In this document: positions 33,591-41,307 of the stretch, piece by piece
Position numbering within the stretch: position 1 is the first letter of the stretch
Layout of the letters: every line of letters starts with the position of its first letter
Assembly: GCA_002316215.1 (NCBI GenBank)
Contig: DCDB01000107.1
Coordinates: forward strand, 1 to 41,357
DNA from: Lachnospiraceae bacterium UBA1066
GTDB taxonomy: Bacteria; Bacillota; Clostridia; Lachnospirales; Lachnospiraceae
Direction of reading: 5' to 3'
Length of the DNA: 41,357 nucleotides
The notes under the pieces: generated by a model
What the model saw: only the letters and a program-made list of their open reading frames with translations
Told to the model about the DNA's origin: nothing
The model's database searches: none
Position numbers and translations under genes: made by a program

Positions 33591-34097
33591 ATGTGCGATA
33601 AACTTGAAGTCGGTTTCATTTCAACCACTCACGGTTTAAAAGGTGAGGTAAAGGCCGTAAATATAACCGATGATGTCAGACGCTTTGAAAAGCTGAAAAG
33701 AATATATATCGGGATCGGCGGTGAGGAGAAAGGTCCTTACGGCGTAGAGTATGTCAAATACTTCAATGGCAGGCCGATCCTGAAACTTAAAGGCCTTGAC
33801 CGTATAGAAGATGTTGAGAAAATGAAAGGCGGAAGACTTCTGATCGAAAGAAAAGATGCCGTAACGCTTAAACAGGGAGAATATTTTATCGGAGACCTTA
33901 TTGGTTACGCCATATATTCTGAAGATGAAAAAAAACTCGGGATCCTGAGCGGAGTCATGAAGACAGGGGCCAATGACGTCTATGAAATGACTGCAGACGA
34001 CGGAAAAGAAACTCTTATACCCGCCATCAGCGACTGTATCATCGGCATCGAACCCGAAAACCGCCGGATGACGGTACGTCTTCTCCCCGAAATATAA
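33591..34097 (+). CDS. rimM: Ribosome maturation factor RimM
   Basis: Binds S19 and helps mature the 3' domain of 16S rRNA. It has 168 residues: an N-terminal RimM barrel (about 7-90, with GFISTTHGLKGEVKA and GRPILKLKGLDRIEDVEKMKGGRLLI) and a C-terminal PRC barrel (about 96-165, QGEYFIGDLIGYAIYSED). The start is ATG 33591; GTGACGGTGA is only a weak ribosome binding site, and the 12-bp gap from khpA suggests coupled translation. Confidence 0.96.
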   Translation: MCDKLEVGFISTTHGLKGEVKAVNITDDVRRFEKLKRIYIGIGGEEKGPYGVEYVKYFNGRPILKLKGLDRIEDVEKMKGGRLLIERKDAVTLKQGEYFIGDLIGYAIYSEDEKKLGILSGVMKTGANDVYEMTADDGKETLIPAISDCIIGIEPENRRMTVRLLPEI

Positions 34098-34121
34098 GCT
34101 TTGAAACTGGAGGAGGTTCTT

Positions 34122-34865
34122 TTGGATTACCACGTATTAACCCTTTTTCCGGATATGATCCTTCAGGGACTGAAGACCAGCATCATCGGAAGAGCCATCG
34201 AAGAGGGAACCATTTCCCTGGATGCCGTCAATATCCGGGATTTTACCATAGATAAGCACGGCAGGACGGATGATTATCCGTATGGCGGCGGAGCCGGAAT
34301 GGTCATGCAGGCACAGCCGATCTATGATGCTTATCAATCCATAAGAAAGAAACTGGACTACGTCCCGCGTGTCATTTACCTGACACCGCAGGGAAGGGTT
34401 TTCAGCCAGCAGGATGCGAAGGAGCTTTCTGTTGAAAAGGGACTTATTTTTTTATGCGGACATTATGAAGGCGTTGATGAAAGGGTTCTCGAAGAAATCG
34501 TGACGGATAATATTTCGATCGGCGATTTTGTCGTAACAGGCGGGGAACTCCCCGCAATGATTATGATTGATGCCATTTCCAGGATGATTCCCGGGGTTCT
34601 TCATAACGGAGAATCCGCAGAAGATGATTCGTTCGGTGACGGGCTTCTGGAATTCCCGCAGTATTCGCGGCCGGAGATATGGAACGGAAAACAGGTTCCG
34701 ATGATATTATTGTCCGGCGACCATGCCAAAGTCGATGCCTGGCGCAGGGAGCAGTCGCTTCTTAGAACCGCGATGCGACGTCCGGATCTTTTGTCTTCGG
34801 CGCAGATCAGTCCCGCTGAAAAAATCTATATTGAAAAAATTCTTGCAAAGAAAAATGACCTATAG
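34122..34865 (+). CDS. trmD: tRNA (guanine-N1)-methyltransferase TrmD
   Basis: Methylates G37 of tRNAs reading CNN and some other codons, preventing frameshifting. TTG 34122 was chosen as start: AGGAGG ends 5 bp upstream and the product then begins MDYHVLTLFPDM, as in the family. It is 247 residues. An in-frame TTG at 34101 would add residues with no family match. SPOUT knot motifs are clear: YPYGGGAGMVMQ, LCGHYEGVDERV, IGDFVVTGGELPAM and the C-terminal RPDLL. It follows rimM by 24 bp. The 16-nt stretch from 34112 to 34127 around the start is identical to that of rbgA. Confidence 0.96.
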   Translation: MDYHVLTLFPDMILQGLKTSIIGRAIEEGTISLDAVNIRDFTIDKHGRTDDYPYGGGAGMVMQAQPIYDAYQSIRKKLDYVPRVIYLTPQGRVFSQQDAKELSVEKGLIFLCGHYEGVDERVLEEIVTDNISIGDFVVTGGELPAMIMIDAISRMIPGVLHNGESAEDDSFGDGLLEFPQYSRPEIWNGKQVPMILLSGDHAKVDAWRREQSLLRTAMRRPDLLSSAQISPAEKIYIEKILAKKNDL

Positions 34866-34871
34866 TATAAT
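34843..34871 (+). promoter_or_regulatory. Probable promoter for rplS
   Basis: TTGCAA (34843-34848), a 17-bp spacer and a perfect TATAAT (34866-34871) lie at the very end of trmD. They give a leader of about 73 nt before rplS, so rplS and the following genes may be transcribed separately from ffh-trmD. Confidence 0.6.
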
Positions 34872-34877
34872 ATTTTA

Positions 34878-34950
34878 CGTTGCGAAAAAAGAAGATGGTC
34901 CTCTGTTACCCTGTGTATTACGAACATCCCGTTAAAAGGAGAAAGATAAA
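34878..34950 (+). promoter_or_regulatory. rplS 5' leader (possible L19 autoregulatory leader)
   Basis: The 73-nt region between the predicted start and the rplS ATG ends in the ribosome binding site AAAAGGAGAAAG. L19 leader RNAs are known upstream of rplS in Firmicutes, so its position is suggestive. I could not fold it confidently or match a consensus by eye. Confidence 0.25.
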
Positions 34951-35298
34951 ATGAATGAAATTATCAAAAAGATCGAAGATGCGGAACTGAAAAAAGAGGT
35001 TCCGGAATTCCGTGAAGGCGATACCGTTCGTGTCCATGGGAAGATTAAAGAAGGAAACCGCGAAAGAATCCAGATTTTTGAAGGCGTTGTCCTTAAGAAG
35101 CAGGGCGGCGGAGACCGTGCCACCTTTACGGTCCGCAAGTCTTCAAGCGGTGTCGGAGTTGAAAAAACCTGGCCCCTTCATTCACCCAATGTTGCCGATG
35201 TTGAAGTTGTCCGCAAAGGCAAGGTAAGAAGGGCAAAGCTCACATATTTAAGAAAACGTTCCGGAAAGAGCGCAAAGATCAAGGAAGTAATAAAATAA
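34951..35298 (+). CDS. rplS: 50S ribosomal protein L19
   Basis: Large-subunit protein at the subunit interface; 115 residues. The typical core FREGDTVRVHGKIKEGNRERIQ near 21-42 and the GVGVEKTWPLHSPNVADVEV region near 65-85 identify it. The C-terminus RRAKLTYLRKRSGKSAKIKE is basic as expected. The ribosome binding site AAAAGGAG is good. A terminator follows it. Confidence 0.98.
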   Translation: MNEIIKKIEDAELKKEVPEFREGDTVRVHGKIKEGNRERIQIFEGVVLKKQGGGDRATFTVRKSSSGVGVEKTWPLHSPNVADVEVVRKGKVRRAKLTYLRKRSGKSAKIKEVIK

Positions 35299-35309
35299 AC
35301 GACGTAAGA

Positions 35310-35346
35310 AAGGACAAATACATTGAATGTATCTTGTCCTTTTTTG
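35310..35346 (+). terminator. Rho-independent terminator after rplS
   Basis: The left arm AGGACAAATACAT pairs with ATGTATCTTGTCCT around a TGA loop, with small internal mismatches, and is followed by a T tract (35340-35345). lepB begins 16 bp later, so lepB must depend on read-through or on an unseen promoter. Confidence 0.88.
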
Positions 35347-35361
35347 TAAAGGGATAAACTA

Positions 35362-35940
35362 GTGAAGGTTAAAGTTGAGCAGAAGCCGGTAAAACAGAGC
35401 TTCTGGTATCATAAGAATACAAAAAGCGTCACCGTGTGGGTCGTTGAGATCCTGCTTGTACTTGCGCTGGCCGCAGGTGTTTCATTTGCCTTCGGGACAT
35501 CCGTGACAATACAGGAAGGCTCCATGGATCCGACGCTGCAGGCAGGCGACAGCGCGCTGATCAATAAGATTGCGTATGCCTTCGGAGGAATCGGAAGGGG
35601 AGATCTGATTGCCTATAAAAATCCCGATCAGACGGATGCTTCGATTCATGTAAAACGCGTTATCGGACTTCCGGGCGAGAGCATCCAGATAAAAGACGGC
35701 CTTATCCTGATTAACGGGAAAACCTATATAGAAGACAAGGAGCTCCCTGGAATCAACAATGCCGGACTTGCAGAAAACGGGATAAAGCTTGGAAGCAATG
35801 AATATTTTGTCCTTGGTGATAATCGCAACAACAGCGAAGACAGCCGTTTTGCTGACGTTGGAAATATTTCCCGCGTTTCGATAATCGGAAAAGTCTGGTT
35901 TATAACTTCACCTTTAAGTGAATTTGGTTTTGTAAATTAG
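35362..35940 (+). CDS. lepB: Signal peptidase I
   Basis: Membrane serine protease that removes signal peptides from exported proteins; 192 residues. One membrane helix lies at about 24-45. The catalytic Ser54 is in EGSMDPTL and the catalytic Lys98 in VKRVIGLPGE, followed by the box GDNRNNSEDSR. The start is a GTG with AAAGGGA at 35348-35354; it gives the positively charged N-terminus expected for the inside-positive orientation. It ends directly before the rbgA ribosome binding site. Confidence 0.95.
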   Translation: MKVKVEQKPVKQSFWYHKNTKSVTVWVVEILLVLALAAGVSFAFGTSVTIQEGSMDPTLQAGDSALINKIAYAFGGIGRGDLIAYKNPDQTDASIHVKRVIGLPGESIQIKDGLILINGKTYIEDKELPGINNAGLAENGIKLGSNEYFVLGDNRNNSEDSRFADVGNISRVSIIGKVWFITSPLSEFGFVN

Positions 35941-35949
35941 GAGGTTCTT

Positions 35950-36885
35950 TTGGATATTCAATGGTATCCCGGGCACATGACCAAATCGATCCGCATAATG
36001 CAGGAGGATATCCGTCTTGTTGATCTCGTAATTGAACTGGTCGATGCCCGTATTCCTCTTTCAAGCAGGAACCCTGATATTGACAGGCTGGCAGGAACAA
36101 AAAGCCGGCTGCTGATCCTTAATAAATCCGATCTGTCCGATGAAAATTGCTGCAGGCTCTGGATTTCTTATTTTAAAGGTCTTTCAATTAATGCTATCCT
36201 GCTTGATTCCAGGAAAACAGGAAATAAAAAGAGACTTCTTTCTGCTATGCAGTCGGCATGCAGCGAGCGGATTCAACGCGACCGTGAACGCGGAATGAAG
36301 GAGCGCCCGATCCGTGCCATGGTTGCCGGTATTCCGAACGTCGGGAAATCGACCTTCATCAATTCATTTTCCGGAAAAGCCATGGCTAAGACCGGGAATA
36401 AACCCGGAGTCACAAAAGGAAAGCAGTGGATACACCTTGAGGGTGTGGATCTTCTGGATACACCAGGACTGCTCTGGCCAAAGTTTGATGATCCGGAGAT
36501 TGGTCTTAAGCTTGCGCTCATAGGCGCGATCAACGATGAAATCCTGAGCGAGGAGACTTTGGCACTTCAGCTTATCAGAAAGATTATGGTGTTATACCCG
36601 GAGGCTCTTGAAAAACGATACAGTATCTCAGAGGCTGAAGTTCCCGAAACGCTTCTGGCTGGTATTGGGAAGAAAAGAGGCTGCCTTGTAAAAGGCGGAG
36701 AAATTGATCTTTCCCGTACATCGGACATTCTTCTTGACGATTTCAGGCAGGGGCGGCTGGGAAGAATCTCCCTGGAAGTACCCGCGGATTTTACTTTGGG
36801 AGCACGGAAGGGCTATATGAATGAAGCTGCGGCTCAGCCGGACAGCGCCGACTCTTCTACAGAACAAAAGAGCAGTGACAATTAA
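35950..36885 (+). CDS. rbgA: Ribosome biogenesis GTPase RbgA (YlqF)
   Basis: Circularly permuted GTPase needed for late assembly of the 50S subunit; 311 residues. The permuted order is clear: G4 NKSD at 58-61 comes before G1 GIPNVGKS near 127-134 and G3 DTPG near 170. The N-terminus MDIQWYPGHMTKSIR is diagnostic. The start is TTG 35950 with GGAGG at 35940-35944. The last about 18 residues (QPDSADSSTEQKSSDN) are encoded by the first unit of a 61-bp tandem array, so the tail may vary between strains. Confidence 0.96.
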   Translation: MDIQWYPGHMTKSIRIMQEDIRLVDLVIELVDARIPLSSRNPDIDRLAGTKSRLLILNKSDLSDENCCRLWISYFKGLSINAILLDSRKTGNKKRLLSAMQSACSERIQRDRERGMKERPIRAMVAGIPNVGKSTFINSFSGKAMAKTGNKPGVTKGKQWIHLEGVDLLDTPGLLWPKFDDPEIGLKLALIGAINDEILSEETLALQLIRKIMVLYPEALEKRYSISEAEVPETLLAGIGKKRGCLVKGGEIDLSRTSDILLDDFRQGRLGRISLEVPADFTLGARKGYMNEAAAQPDSADSSTEQKSSDN

Positions 36886-37030
36886 TCTTCGGCTCAGCCC
36901 GGACAGCGCCGACTCTTCTGCAGCACAAAAGAACAGTGACAATTAATCTTCGGCAAAGCCCGGACAGCGCCGACTCTTCTGCAGCACAAAAGAACAGTGA
37001 CAATTAATCTTTGGCAAATCCGGCAGGACG
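36830..37030 (+). repeat. 61-bp tandem array across the rbgA stop codon
   Basis: Three full units (36830-36889, 60 bp; 36890-36950 and 36951-37011, 61 bp each) and the start of a fourth from 37012. Units 2 and 3 differ at only a few bases. Unit 1 encodes the RbgA tail and its stop. Units 2 and 3 have gained one C, so they would read in another frame. The rest of the gap to rnhB, to 37132, shows nothing recognisable. Confidence 0.9.
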
Positions 37031-37132
37031 AACGGGCTGTAAACCGGACCGTGCCGCAGACACAAGCTGCATCATAAAAATACAGTCTCACGGAAGCGGC
37101 ATTAAAGAAAAAAGCAACAGGCGGATACGGAA

Positions 37133-37810
37133 ATGACGGATAAACAGCTGGCGAAGCAAAAGGAAAAAGAAGCGCGGGAAAAAGCAAAGCTTGATAAAGA
37201 GCTGGAACGCACGGAAAAACTCATGTTTTATGAGCGAAAATACGCTGAAAAAGCTCCCCTGTGCGGAATCGATGAGGTGGGACGGGGTCCTCTTGCAGGG
37301 CCTGTCGTAGCCTGTGCACTTATTCTGCCGACAGATCATAATATCCTCTATATTAATGATTCCAAGAAACTTACCGCTAATAAAAGAGAAGAATTATATG
37401 AAATCCTGACAGAAGAGGCTGTAGCTTTCGGCATCGGCATGGTTACGCCTATGCGAATTGACGAAATAAATATTCTTCAGGCCACCTATGAAGCCATGAG
37501 AGAGGCCATTTCGAAGCTTACTGTCCGTCCGGGGCTTCTTTTAAATGATGCGGTACATATCCCGCAGGTCGAGATCCCACAGGTTTCCATAGTCGGCGGC
37601 GACGGAAAAAGTGTTTCCATAGGTGCAGCCAGCATCGTTGCTAAAGTGACCAGGGATCGTATGATGGAAGAATATGAACGTATGTTTCCGGGTTACGGTT
37701 TTGCCCGGAACAAGGGCTACGGAACAGCAGATCATATTGCGGCTTTGAAAAGCTTAGGCCCCTGTCCGATACATCGCAGGACATTTATCACACATTTTGT
37801 AAATGGGTAG
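37133..37810 (+). CDS. rnhB: Ribonuclease HII
   Basis: Removes ribonucleotides and RNA from RNA-DNA hybrids; 225 residues. The catalytic DEVGRGPLAGPVV motif starts near residue 46, then SKKLTANKRE and the late Asp in LLNDAVHI, with SIGAASIVAKVTRDRMM downstream. A charged Lys/Glu-rich N-terminal helix (about 1-40) precedes the catalytic domain. The ribosome binding site is poor (GGCGG about 9 bp upstream). It follows rbgA after the repeat region, the normal order in Firmicutes. Confidence 0.95.
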   Translation: MTDKQLAKQKEKEAREKAKLDKELERTEKLMFYERKYAEKAPLCGIDEVGRGPLAGPVVACALILPTDHNILYINDSKKLTANKREELYEILTEEAVAFGIGMVTPMRIDEINILQATYEAMREAISKLTVRPGLLLNDAVHIPQVEIPQVSIVGGDGKSVSIGAASIVAKVTRDRMMEEYERMFPGYGFARNKGYGTADHIAALKSLGPCPIHRRTFITHFVNG

Positions 37811-37830
37811 TTTTACCGGAATAATATTTT

Positions 37831-37954
37831 GCAGCGCCAGATTTATGAGGGATGATACTTTGCAGCGTCAGATTTATGAGGGACGATATTTTGCAGCGCC
37901 AGATTTATGAGAGACGACATTTTGCAGCGCCAGATTTATGAGGGATAAAGTTTG
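37831..37954 (+). repeat. 31-bp tandem array supplying the yraN ribosome binding site
   Basis: Four head-to-tail 31-bp units (37831-37861, 37862-37892, 37893-37923, 37924-37954), each starting GCAGCGYCAGATTTATGAG. They differ by one to four bases. Each unit carries a GAGGGA-like element (GAGAGA in unit 3). In unit 4 this element sits just before the yraN start, which overlaps the unit end. Confidence 0.9.
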
Positions 37955-38308
37955 AATAAACGGGCTGTAGGCAGCGGCCGTGAGGCAGAAGCTGCCGATT
38001 TTCTTAAGAATCGGGGATTTGAAATTGCAGAAATGAACTTCCGGTGCCGGATCGGTGAAATCGACATCATTGCAAAAGACGGGAAATATCTGGTCTTTGT
38101 CGAGGTAAAGTACCGTGCTTCAGCGGCAAAAGGCAGCCCACTTGAAGCCGTCGGCTTCAGGAAACAGTGGACAATATCACGAGTTGCATCATATTACTTA
38201 CTGAAAAACCATCTGCCTGAGACTACAGCCTGCCGTTTCGATGTCGTCGGCATGACGCCCACGGAAACGGTACTTCTTAAGAATGCTTTCAATTTTATTC
38301 CTTATTAA
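37952..38308 (+). CDS. yraN: YraN/UPF0102 family nuclease-like protein
   Basis: Conserved protein of 118 residues with a predicted endonuclease fold. The motif GEIDIIAKDGKYLVFVEVKYR near residues 31-51 contains the Asp and Glu-x-Lys expected of a restriction-endonuclease-like active site. The start is TTG 37952 with GAGGGA from the last unit of the tandem array. It usually follows rnhB, as here. Its substrate is not established. Confidence 0.9.
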   Translation: MNKRAVGSGREAEAADFLKNRGFEIAEMNFRCRIGEIDIIAKDGKYLVFVEVKYRASAAKGSPLEAVGFRKQWTISRVASYYLLKNHLPETTACRFDVVGMTPTETVLLKNAFNFIPY

Positions 38309-38426
38309 CATGGTTCAGGTGCAAAAGTGTTTTTGAGCCTGTGCCAAAAAAGCTTCGTCGTTTCGCGATTACTGCGATTTTTACAATATTTTATATTCAA
38401 ACAAATATGAAAGGCGGTTTACAGAC
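38309..38426 (+). other. yraN-pgeF intergenic region with hairpin and repeat-like sequence
   Basis: An imperfect hairpin (about 38314-38345, GGTTCAGGTGCAAAA against TTTTTGAGCCTGTGCC) is followed by TTTCGCGATTACTGCGATT. The latter resembles CTTCGCGATTCCCGCAATC at 41220-41238 in the 41-kb repeat region. The hairpin may act as a terminator, but the T tract is missing. Confidence 0.4.
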
Positions 38427-39260
38427 TTGGATATAAAGTGGCATGATGAACATGAAGAAAAGCCGATACTGCACAGAAAAGACAGTGTGTTATGGCTTTC
38501 TTTCCCGTTGCTGGACCGCGAAAACTGGCTCACGGATGCTTTCTCAACCAGATTCGGAGGGGTAAGCCGGGGCTGTCTTTCTTCCATGAATCTCTCATTT
38601 GCAAGAGAACCGTCAAACGGGAATGTCCTGAAGAATTTCCGGATCCTTTCCGATGCTGTCGGTTTTTCATCCGACAATATCATCTCCACGCACCAGACGC
38701 ATACGGCAAATGTACGGCATGTCGGAGCTGCAGACCGCGGTTCGGGAATCTCAAAGCCCCTGCCATGGAAAAATGTGGACGGACTTATTACAGATGAGCC
38801 GGACTGCGTCCTTTCCGTTTTTTCGGCAGACTGCGTTCCTCTTTTCTTTGCGGATCCTGTACGTCATGCCATCGGGCTTTCTCACTCAGGATGGCGCGGA
38901 ACTGCCGGACGCATAGGCTCTGTCACCGTTAAGGCAATGGAAAAGGACTTTGGAACAAACCCAAAGGATCTTCTTGCTGTCATCGGGCCTTCGATCTGTA
39001 TGGAATCGTATGAGGTAGGAGAGGAAACCGCACAATTTTTTGATGGCCGTTTTCTCAGGAAAAAGGAAAATGGAAAATATCTGCTGGATCTGTGGGGCGC
39101 CAACCGTTCCGTTCTTATAGAAGCCGGGATTCCTGAGGAAAATATCGAAATGCCGAATCTCTGTACCGCGTGCAATCCCGATTTTCTGTTTTCACATCGT
39201 GCTTCGCACGGACAGCGCGGCAACATGGGCTCCTTTTTAAGTATCCGGTCTAAATATTAG
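38427..39260 (+). CDS. pgeF: PgeF/YfiH-family multicopper-like purine nucleoside phosphorylase
   Basis: Member of the polyphenol oxidase/laccase-domain family, now tied to adenosine phosphorylase and deaminase activity and to peptidoglycan editing; 277 residues. The metal-binding residues are seen in THQTHTANV near 91-98, SADCVPLFFADP near 133-145 and SHSGWRGTAGRI near 152-163. The C-terminal CTACNPDFLFSHRASHGQRGN is typical. The start is TTG 38427 with AAGGCGG about 10 bp upstream; no better start is visible. It faces rqcH tail to tail. Confidence 0.9.
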   Translation: MDIKWHDEHEEKPILHRKDSVLWLSFPLLDRENWLTDAFSTRFGGVSRGCLSSMNLSFAREPSNGNVLKNFRILSDAVGFSSDNIISTHQTHTANVRHVGAADRGSGISKPLPWKNVDGLITDEPDCVLSVFSADCVPLFFADPVRHAIGLSHSGWRGTAGRIGSVTVKAMEKDFGTNPKDLLAVIGPSICMESYEVGEETAQFFDGRFLRKKENGKYLLDLWGANRSVLIEAGIPEENIEMPNLCTACNPDFLFSHRASHGQRGNMGSFLSIRSKY

Positions 39261-39270
39261 CAGACGTCCT

Positions 39271-39302
39271 GCTCAGGAGGCCCGCCCATCTGTCTTCTGA
39301 GC
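39271..39302. terminator. Possible shared hairpin between pgeF and rqcH
   Basis: GCTCAGGAG (39271-39279) can pair with CTTCTGAGC (39294-39302) with one G-T pair. No T run follows on either strand, so terminator function is uncertain. The position between convergent genes is the main support. Confidence 0.35.
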
Positions 39303-39345
39303 CGTAAGACTGTGCCGCCCATGCCTCTTGGGGCCGGAGACCATA

Positions 39346-41094
39346 CTAAATCAATGTTTCCCTGCGGATCCCGGATATGTCGGGCACGGCCATCAGGGAA
39401 TAGTTTGTATGATAAATGACAAATCCCGGCTTTCCGCCGTTAGTTTTCTTTAAATTTCTTCTTAAAGTATAATCAATTTCAACCTTTGGCGCCTTGCGCC
39501 CCTTTGAAAACCATGCTGCGAGAGCGCCGGCCTCCTCAAAGGTTCTGTCAGGCACTTCCTTTCCTCCGCAGCGGACAATAACATGGCTGCCGGGAATGCC
39601 CTTTGCGTGGAACCACCAGTCATTTCCCGAAGCATATTTAAAGGTGAGTTCTTCATTTTGAAAATTGTTTTTTCCGACATACATATGGAAACCGTCGGAA
39701 GAAATAAAGGAAAGAGGCCGCGACTTCTCTTCACGGACCTTCCCTTTTTGAATTCCCTTTCTCTGAACGAAACCATATTCCGTCAGCTCGCGGCGGATCT
39801 CTGAAAGATCAGCTTCATTTTCCGCAAGGTCAATAGCCGTAAGGCACGCTTCCAGCTGATCGCGGTCGGCTTTAGAGGCTTCCAGCTGCACACGCGCAGC
39901 TTCTGACGTACGTTTCATTTTATTATAGCGTTCAAAGTAGTGCTGGGCATTCTGGCTGGCCGTAAGCGTGGGATCAAGAGGGATTTCAAGCGGTTCATTT
40001 GTATAATAATTTATTACGGATAGCTTTTTAGCCCCCTCTTCAGCTTCATAGCCATAGGTGTTGAGCATTTCTCCGTATATCCTGTATTTCTCTTTCTTTT
40101 CGGAATCCTGCAGCTGCTTTTCCTGCAATGCGCATTTTTTATTCGTGCGGTCAAGGGCTGTTGCCGTAACATGACGCAAATCCGAAGATTTCTGGCGGAT
40201 GCGAGTCACGGCTTCCTTCTCGGCATAATAGTTCTCGAGGAGAAGGCTCATAGAACTAAAGGGCTTAGAATCCAGGGAACTGTATATTTTAAGCGGATAA
40301 GCCGCATATTCACAGGGCTCGCCTTCTTCATAAACAACGTTCGGTAAAAATCTCCCGTTTTTGATATCATCCATATGGGACGAAAAGACACGGAAAAGAG
40401 CCGCTCTTTCGCTTTGCGTAAGTTCCCTTGCCGTTTTGCGGGGCTCAACTTCTGCTTCGTAAATGAATTCCTGCGAAGCTGCAGGAGACAGCCCCGTGAA
40501 AATGCTGTACAGTGCTTTTACGATATCATAGCTTACGGTATCAATTCTCTCAGAAAAAACATCTTCCTCACACGTAAGGGGATTGACCTTCTCATCCGCA
40601 CCGGGTATAAAGTAAGGACGGCCCGGAAGAACTTCACGCACAGAGCTCATGGACGATGGAACACGCTTGATGCTGTCTAGAATGACATCTTTTTCATCCG
40701 TCAGGATAATATTGCTGTATTTTCCCATAAGTTCTATAATCAGCTTCTTTTCGCACAGGTCGCCGAGCTCGTCATGATGCTGGATACGGAAAATAATGAC
40801 ACGTTCCAGCGAAGGCTGGGTAACGGAAAGAATCTGACCTCCCTGAAGATGTTTCCTAAGGAACATGCAGAAATTCGGTGCGGAAAGGGGAGCCTGTTTA
40901 TTCTCAGACGAAAGATAAATAAGAGGAAGAGAAGCAGAGGCGCTCATAAGGAGGCGGTAAGCCGTCTTATTGCTTTTAATTGTCAGAAGAAGTTCGTCTT
41001 TCTCCGACTGGACAATACGGCTGATTCCTCCGCCGGTGAGTGTTTTATTCAGTTCATATACGACGGCTGCCGTCGTTATTCCGTCAAATGCCAT
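39346..41094 (-). CDS. rqcH: Ribosome quality control protein RqcH (NFACT family)
   Basis: Binds 50S subunits carrying stalled peptidyl-tRNA and adds C-terminal alanine tails; formerly called a fibronectin-binding protein. ATG 41094 was chosen: GGAGG sits 8 bp upstream and the product begins MAFDGITTAAVVYELN, as in the family, giving 582 residues. The frame continues to 41217 but only through the palindromic repeat. The NFACT-N domain occupies the first about 200 residues (ELGDLCEKKLIIELMGKYSN). A coiled-coil middle and the NFACT-R domain follow, with WWFHAKGIPGSHVIVR near 505-520 and the C-terminal IDYTLRRNLKKTNGGKPGFVIYH. Confidence 0.94.
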   Translation of the reverse strand: MAFDGITTAAVVYELNKTLTGGGISRIVQSEKDELLLTIKSNKTAYRLLMSASASLPLIYLSSENKQAPLSAPNFCMFLRKHLQGGQILSVTQPSLERVIIFRIQHHDELGDLCEKKLIIELMGKYSNIILTDEKDVILDSIKRVPSSMSSVREVLPGRPYFIPGADEKVNPLTCEEDVFSERIDTVSYDIVKALYSIFTGLSPAASQEFIYEAEVEPRKTARELTQSERAALFRVFSSHMDDIKNGRFLPNVVYEEGEPCEYAAYPLKIYSSLDSKPFSSMSLLLENYYAEKEAVTRIRQKSSDLRHVTATALDRTNKKCALQEKQLQDSEKKEKYRIYGEMLNTYGYEAEEGAKKLSVINYYTNEPLEIPLDPTLTASQNAQHYFERYNKMKRTSEAARVQLEASKADRDQLEACLTAIDLAENEADLSEIRRELTEYGFVQRKGIQKGKVREEKSRPLSFISSDGFHMYVGKNNFQNEELTFKYASGNDWWFHAKGIPGSHVIVRCGGKEVPDRTFEEAGALAAWFSKGRKAPKVEIDYTLRRNLKKTNGGKPGFVIYHTNYSLMAVPDISGIRRETLI

Positions 41095-41137
41095 AAGGGG
41101 AACCTCCGTAAATGTTTTCGGCGTGAATGATGCAGAT

Positions 41138-41187
41138 GTCAAAAAGTTTTTCCTGCAAGCAGGAAACTTTTTGACTTTTGACGCTTG
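41138..41187 (+). repeat. Palindromic repeat, exact copy 1
   Basis: A 50-bp sequence identical to 41308-41357. It forms a strong hairpin: GTCAAAAAGTTTTTCCTG and CAGGAAACTTTTTGAC around CAAG, with a two-T bulge, followed by TTTTGACGCTTG. It lies 44 bp upstream of the rqcH start codon and could affect rqcH transcription or mark the end of the neighbouring gene outside the window. Confidence 0.93.
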
Positions 41188-41307
41188 TTCTTTCCATGAT
41201 GCCACGGATTGCTCCATCGCTTCGCGATTCCCGCAATCCTAAAAACATTCGGAATCCGCTCATTTACTTCGCAAATGGCTTCTTCCTCATGTTTTTGCGC
41301 GTCCAGG
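41188..41307. other. Spacer between the two exact repeats
   Basis: A 120-bp segment with no convincing gene. It holds CTTCGCGATTCCCGCAATC and TTCCTCATGTTTTTGCGCG, blocks with weaker matches at 38360 and 24285, so it is probably part of a larger composite repeat. A 59-codon minus-strand frame (41263 to 41084) runs through it without a visible ribosome binding site and is not called as a gene. Confidence 0.6.

Noticed and set aside
41095..41217. 41-residue N-terminal extension of RqcH
   Set aside because: It is translated through the palindromic repeat; the family start at 41094 has its own GGAGG.
41084..41263. 59-codon minus-strand open frame across the repeat and into rqcH
   Set aside because: It has no ribosome binding site, crosses a palindromic non-coding repeat and overlaps the rqcH start in another frame.
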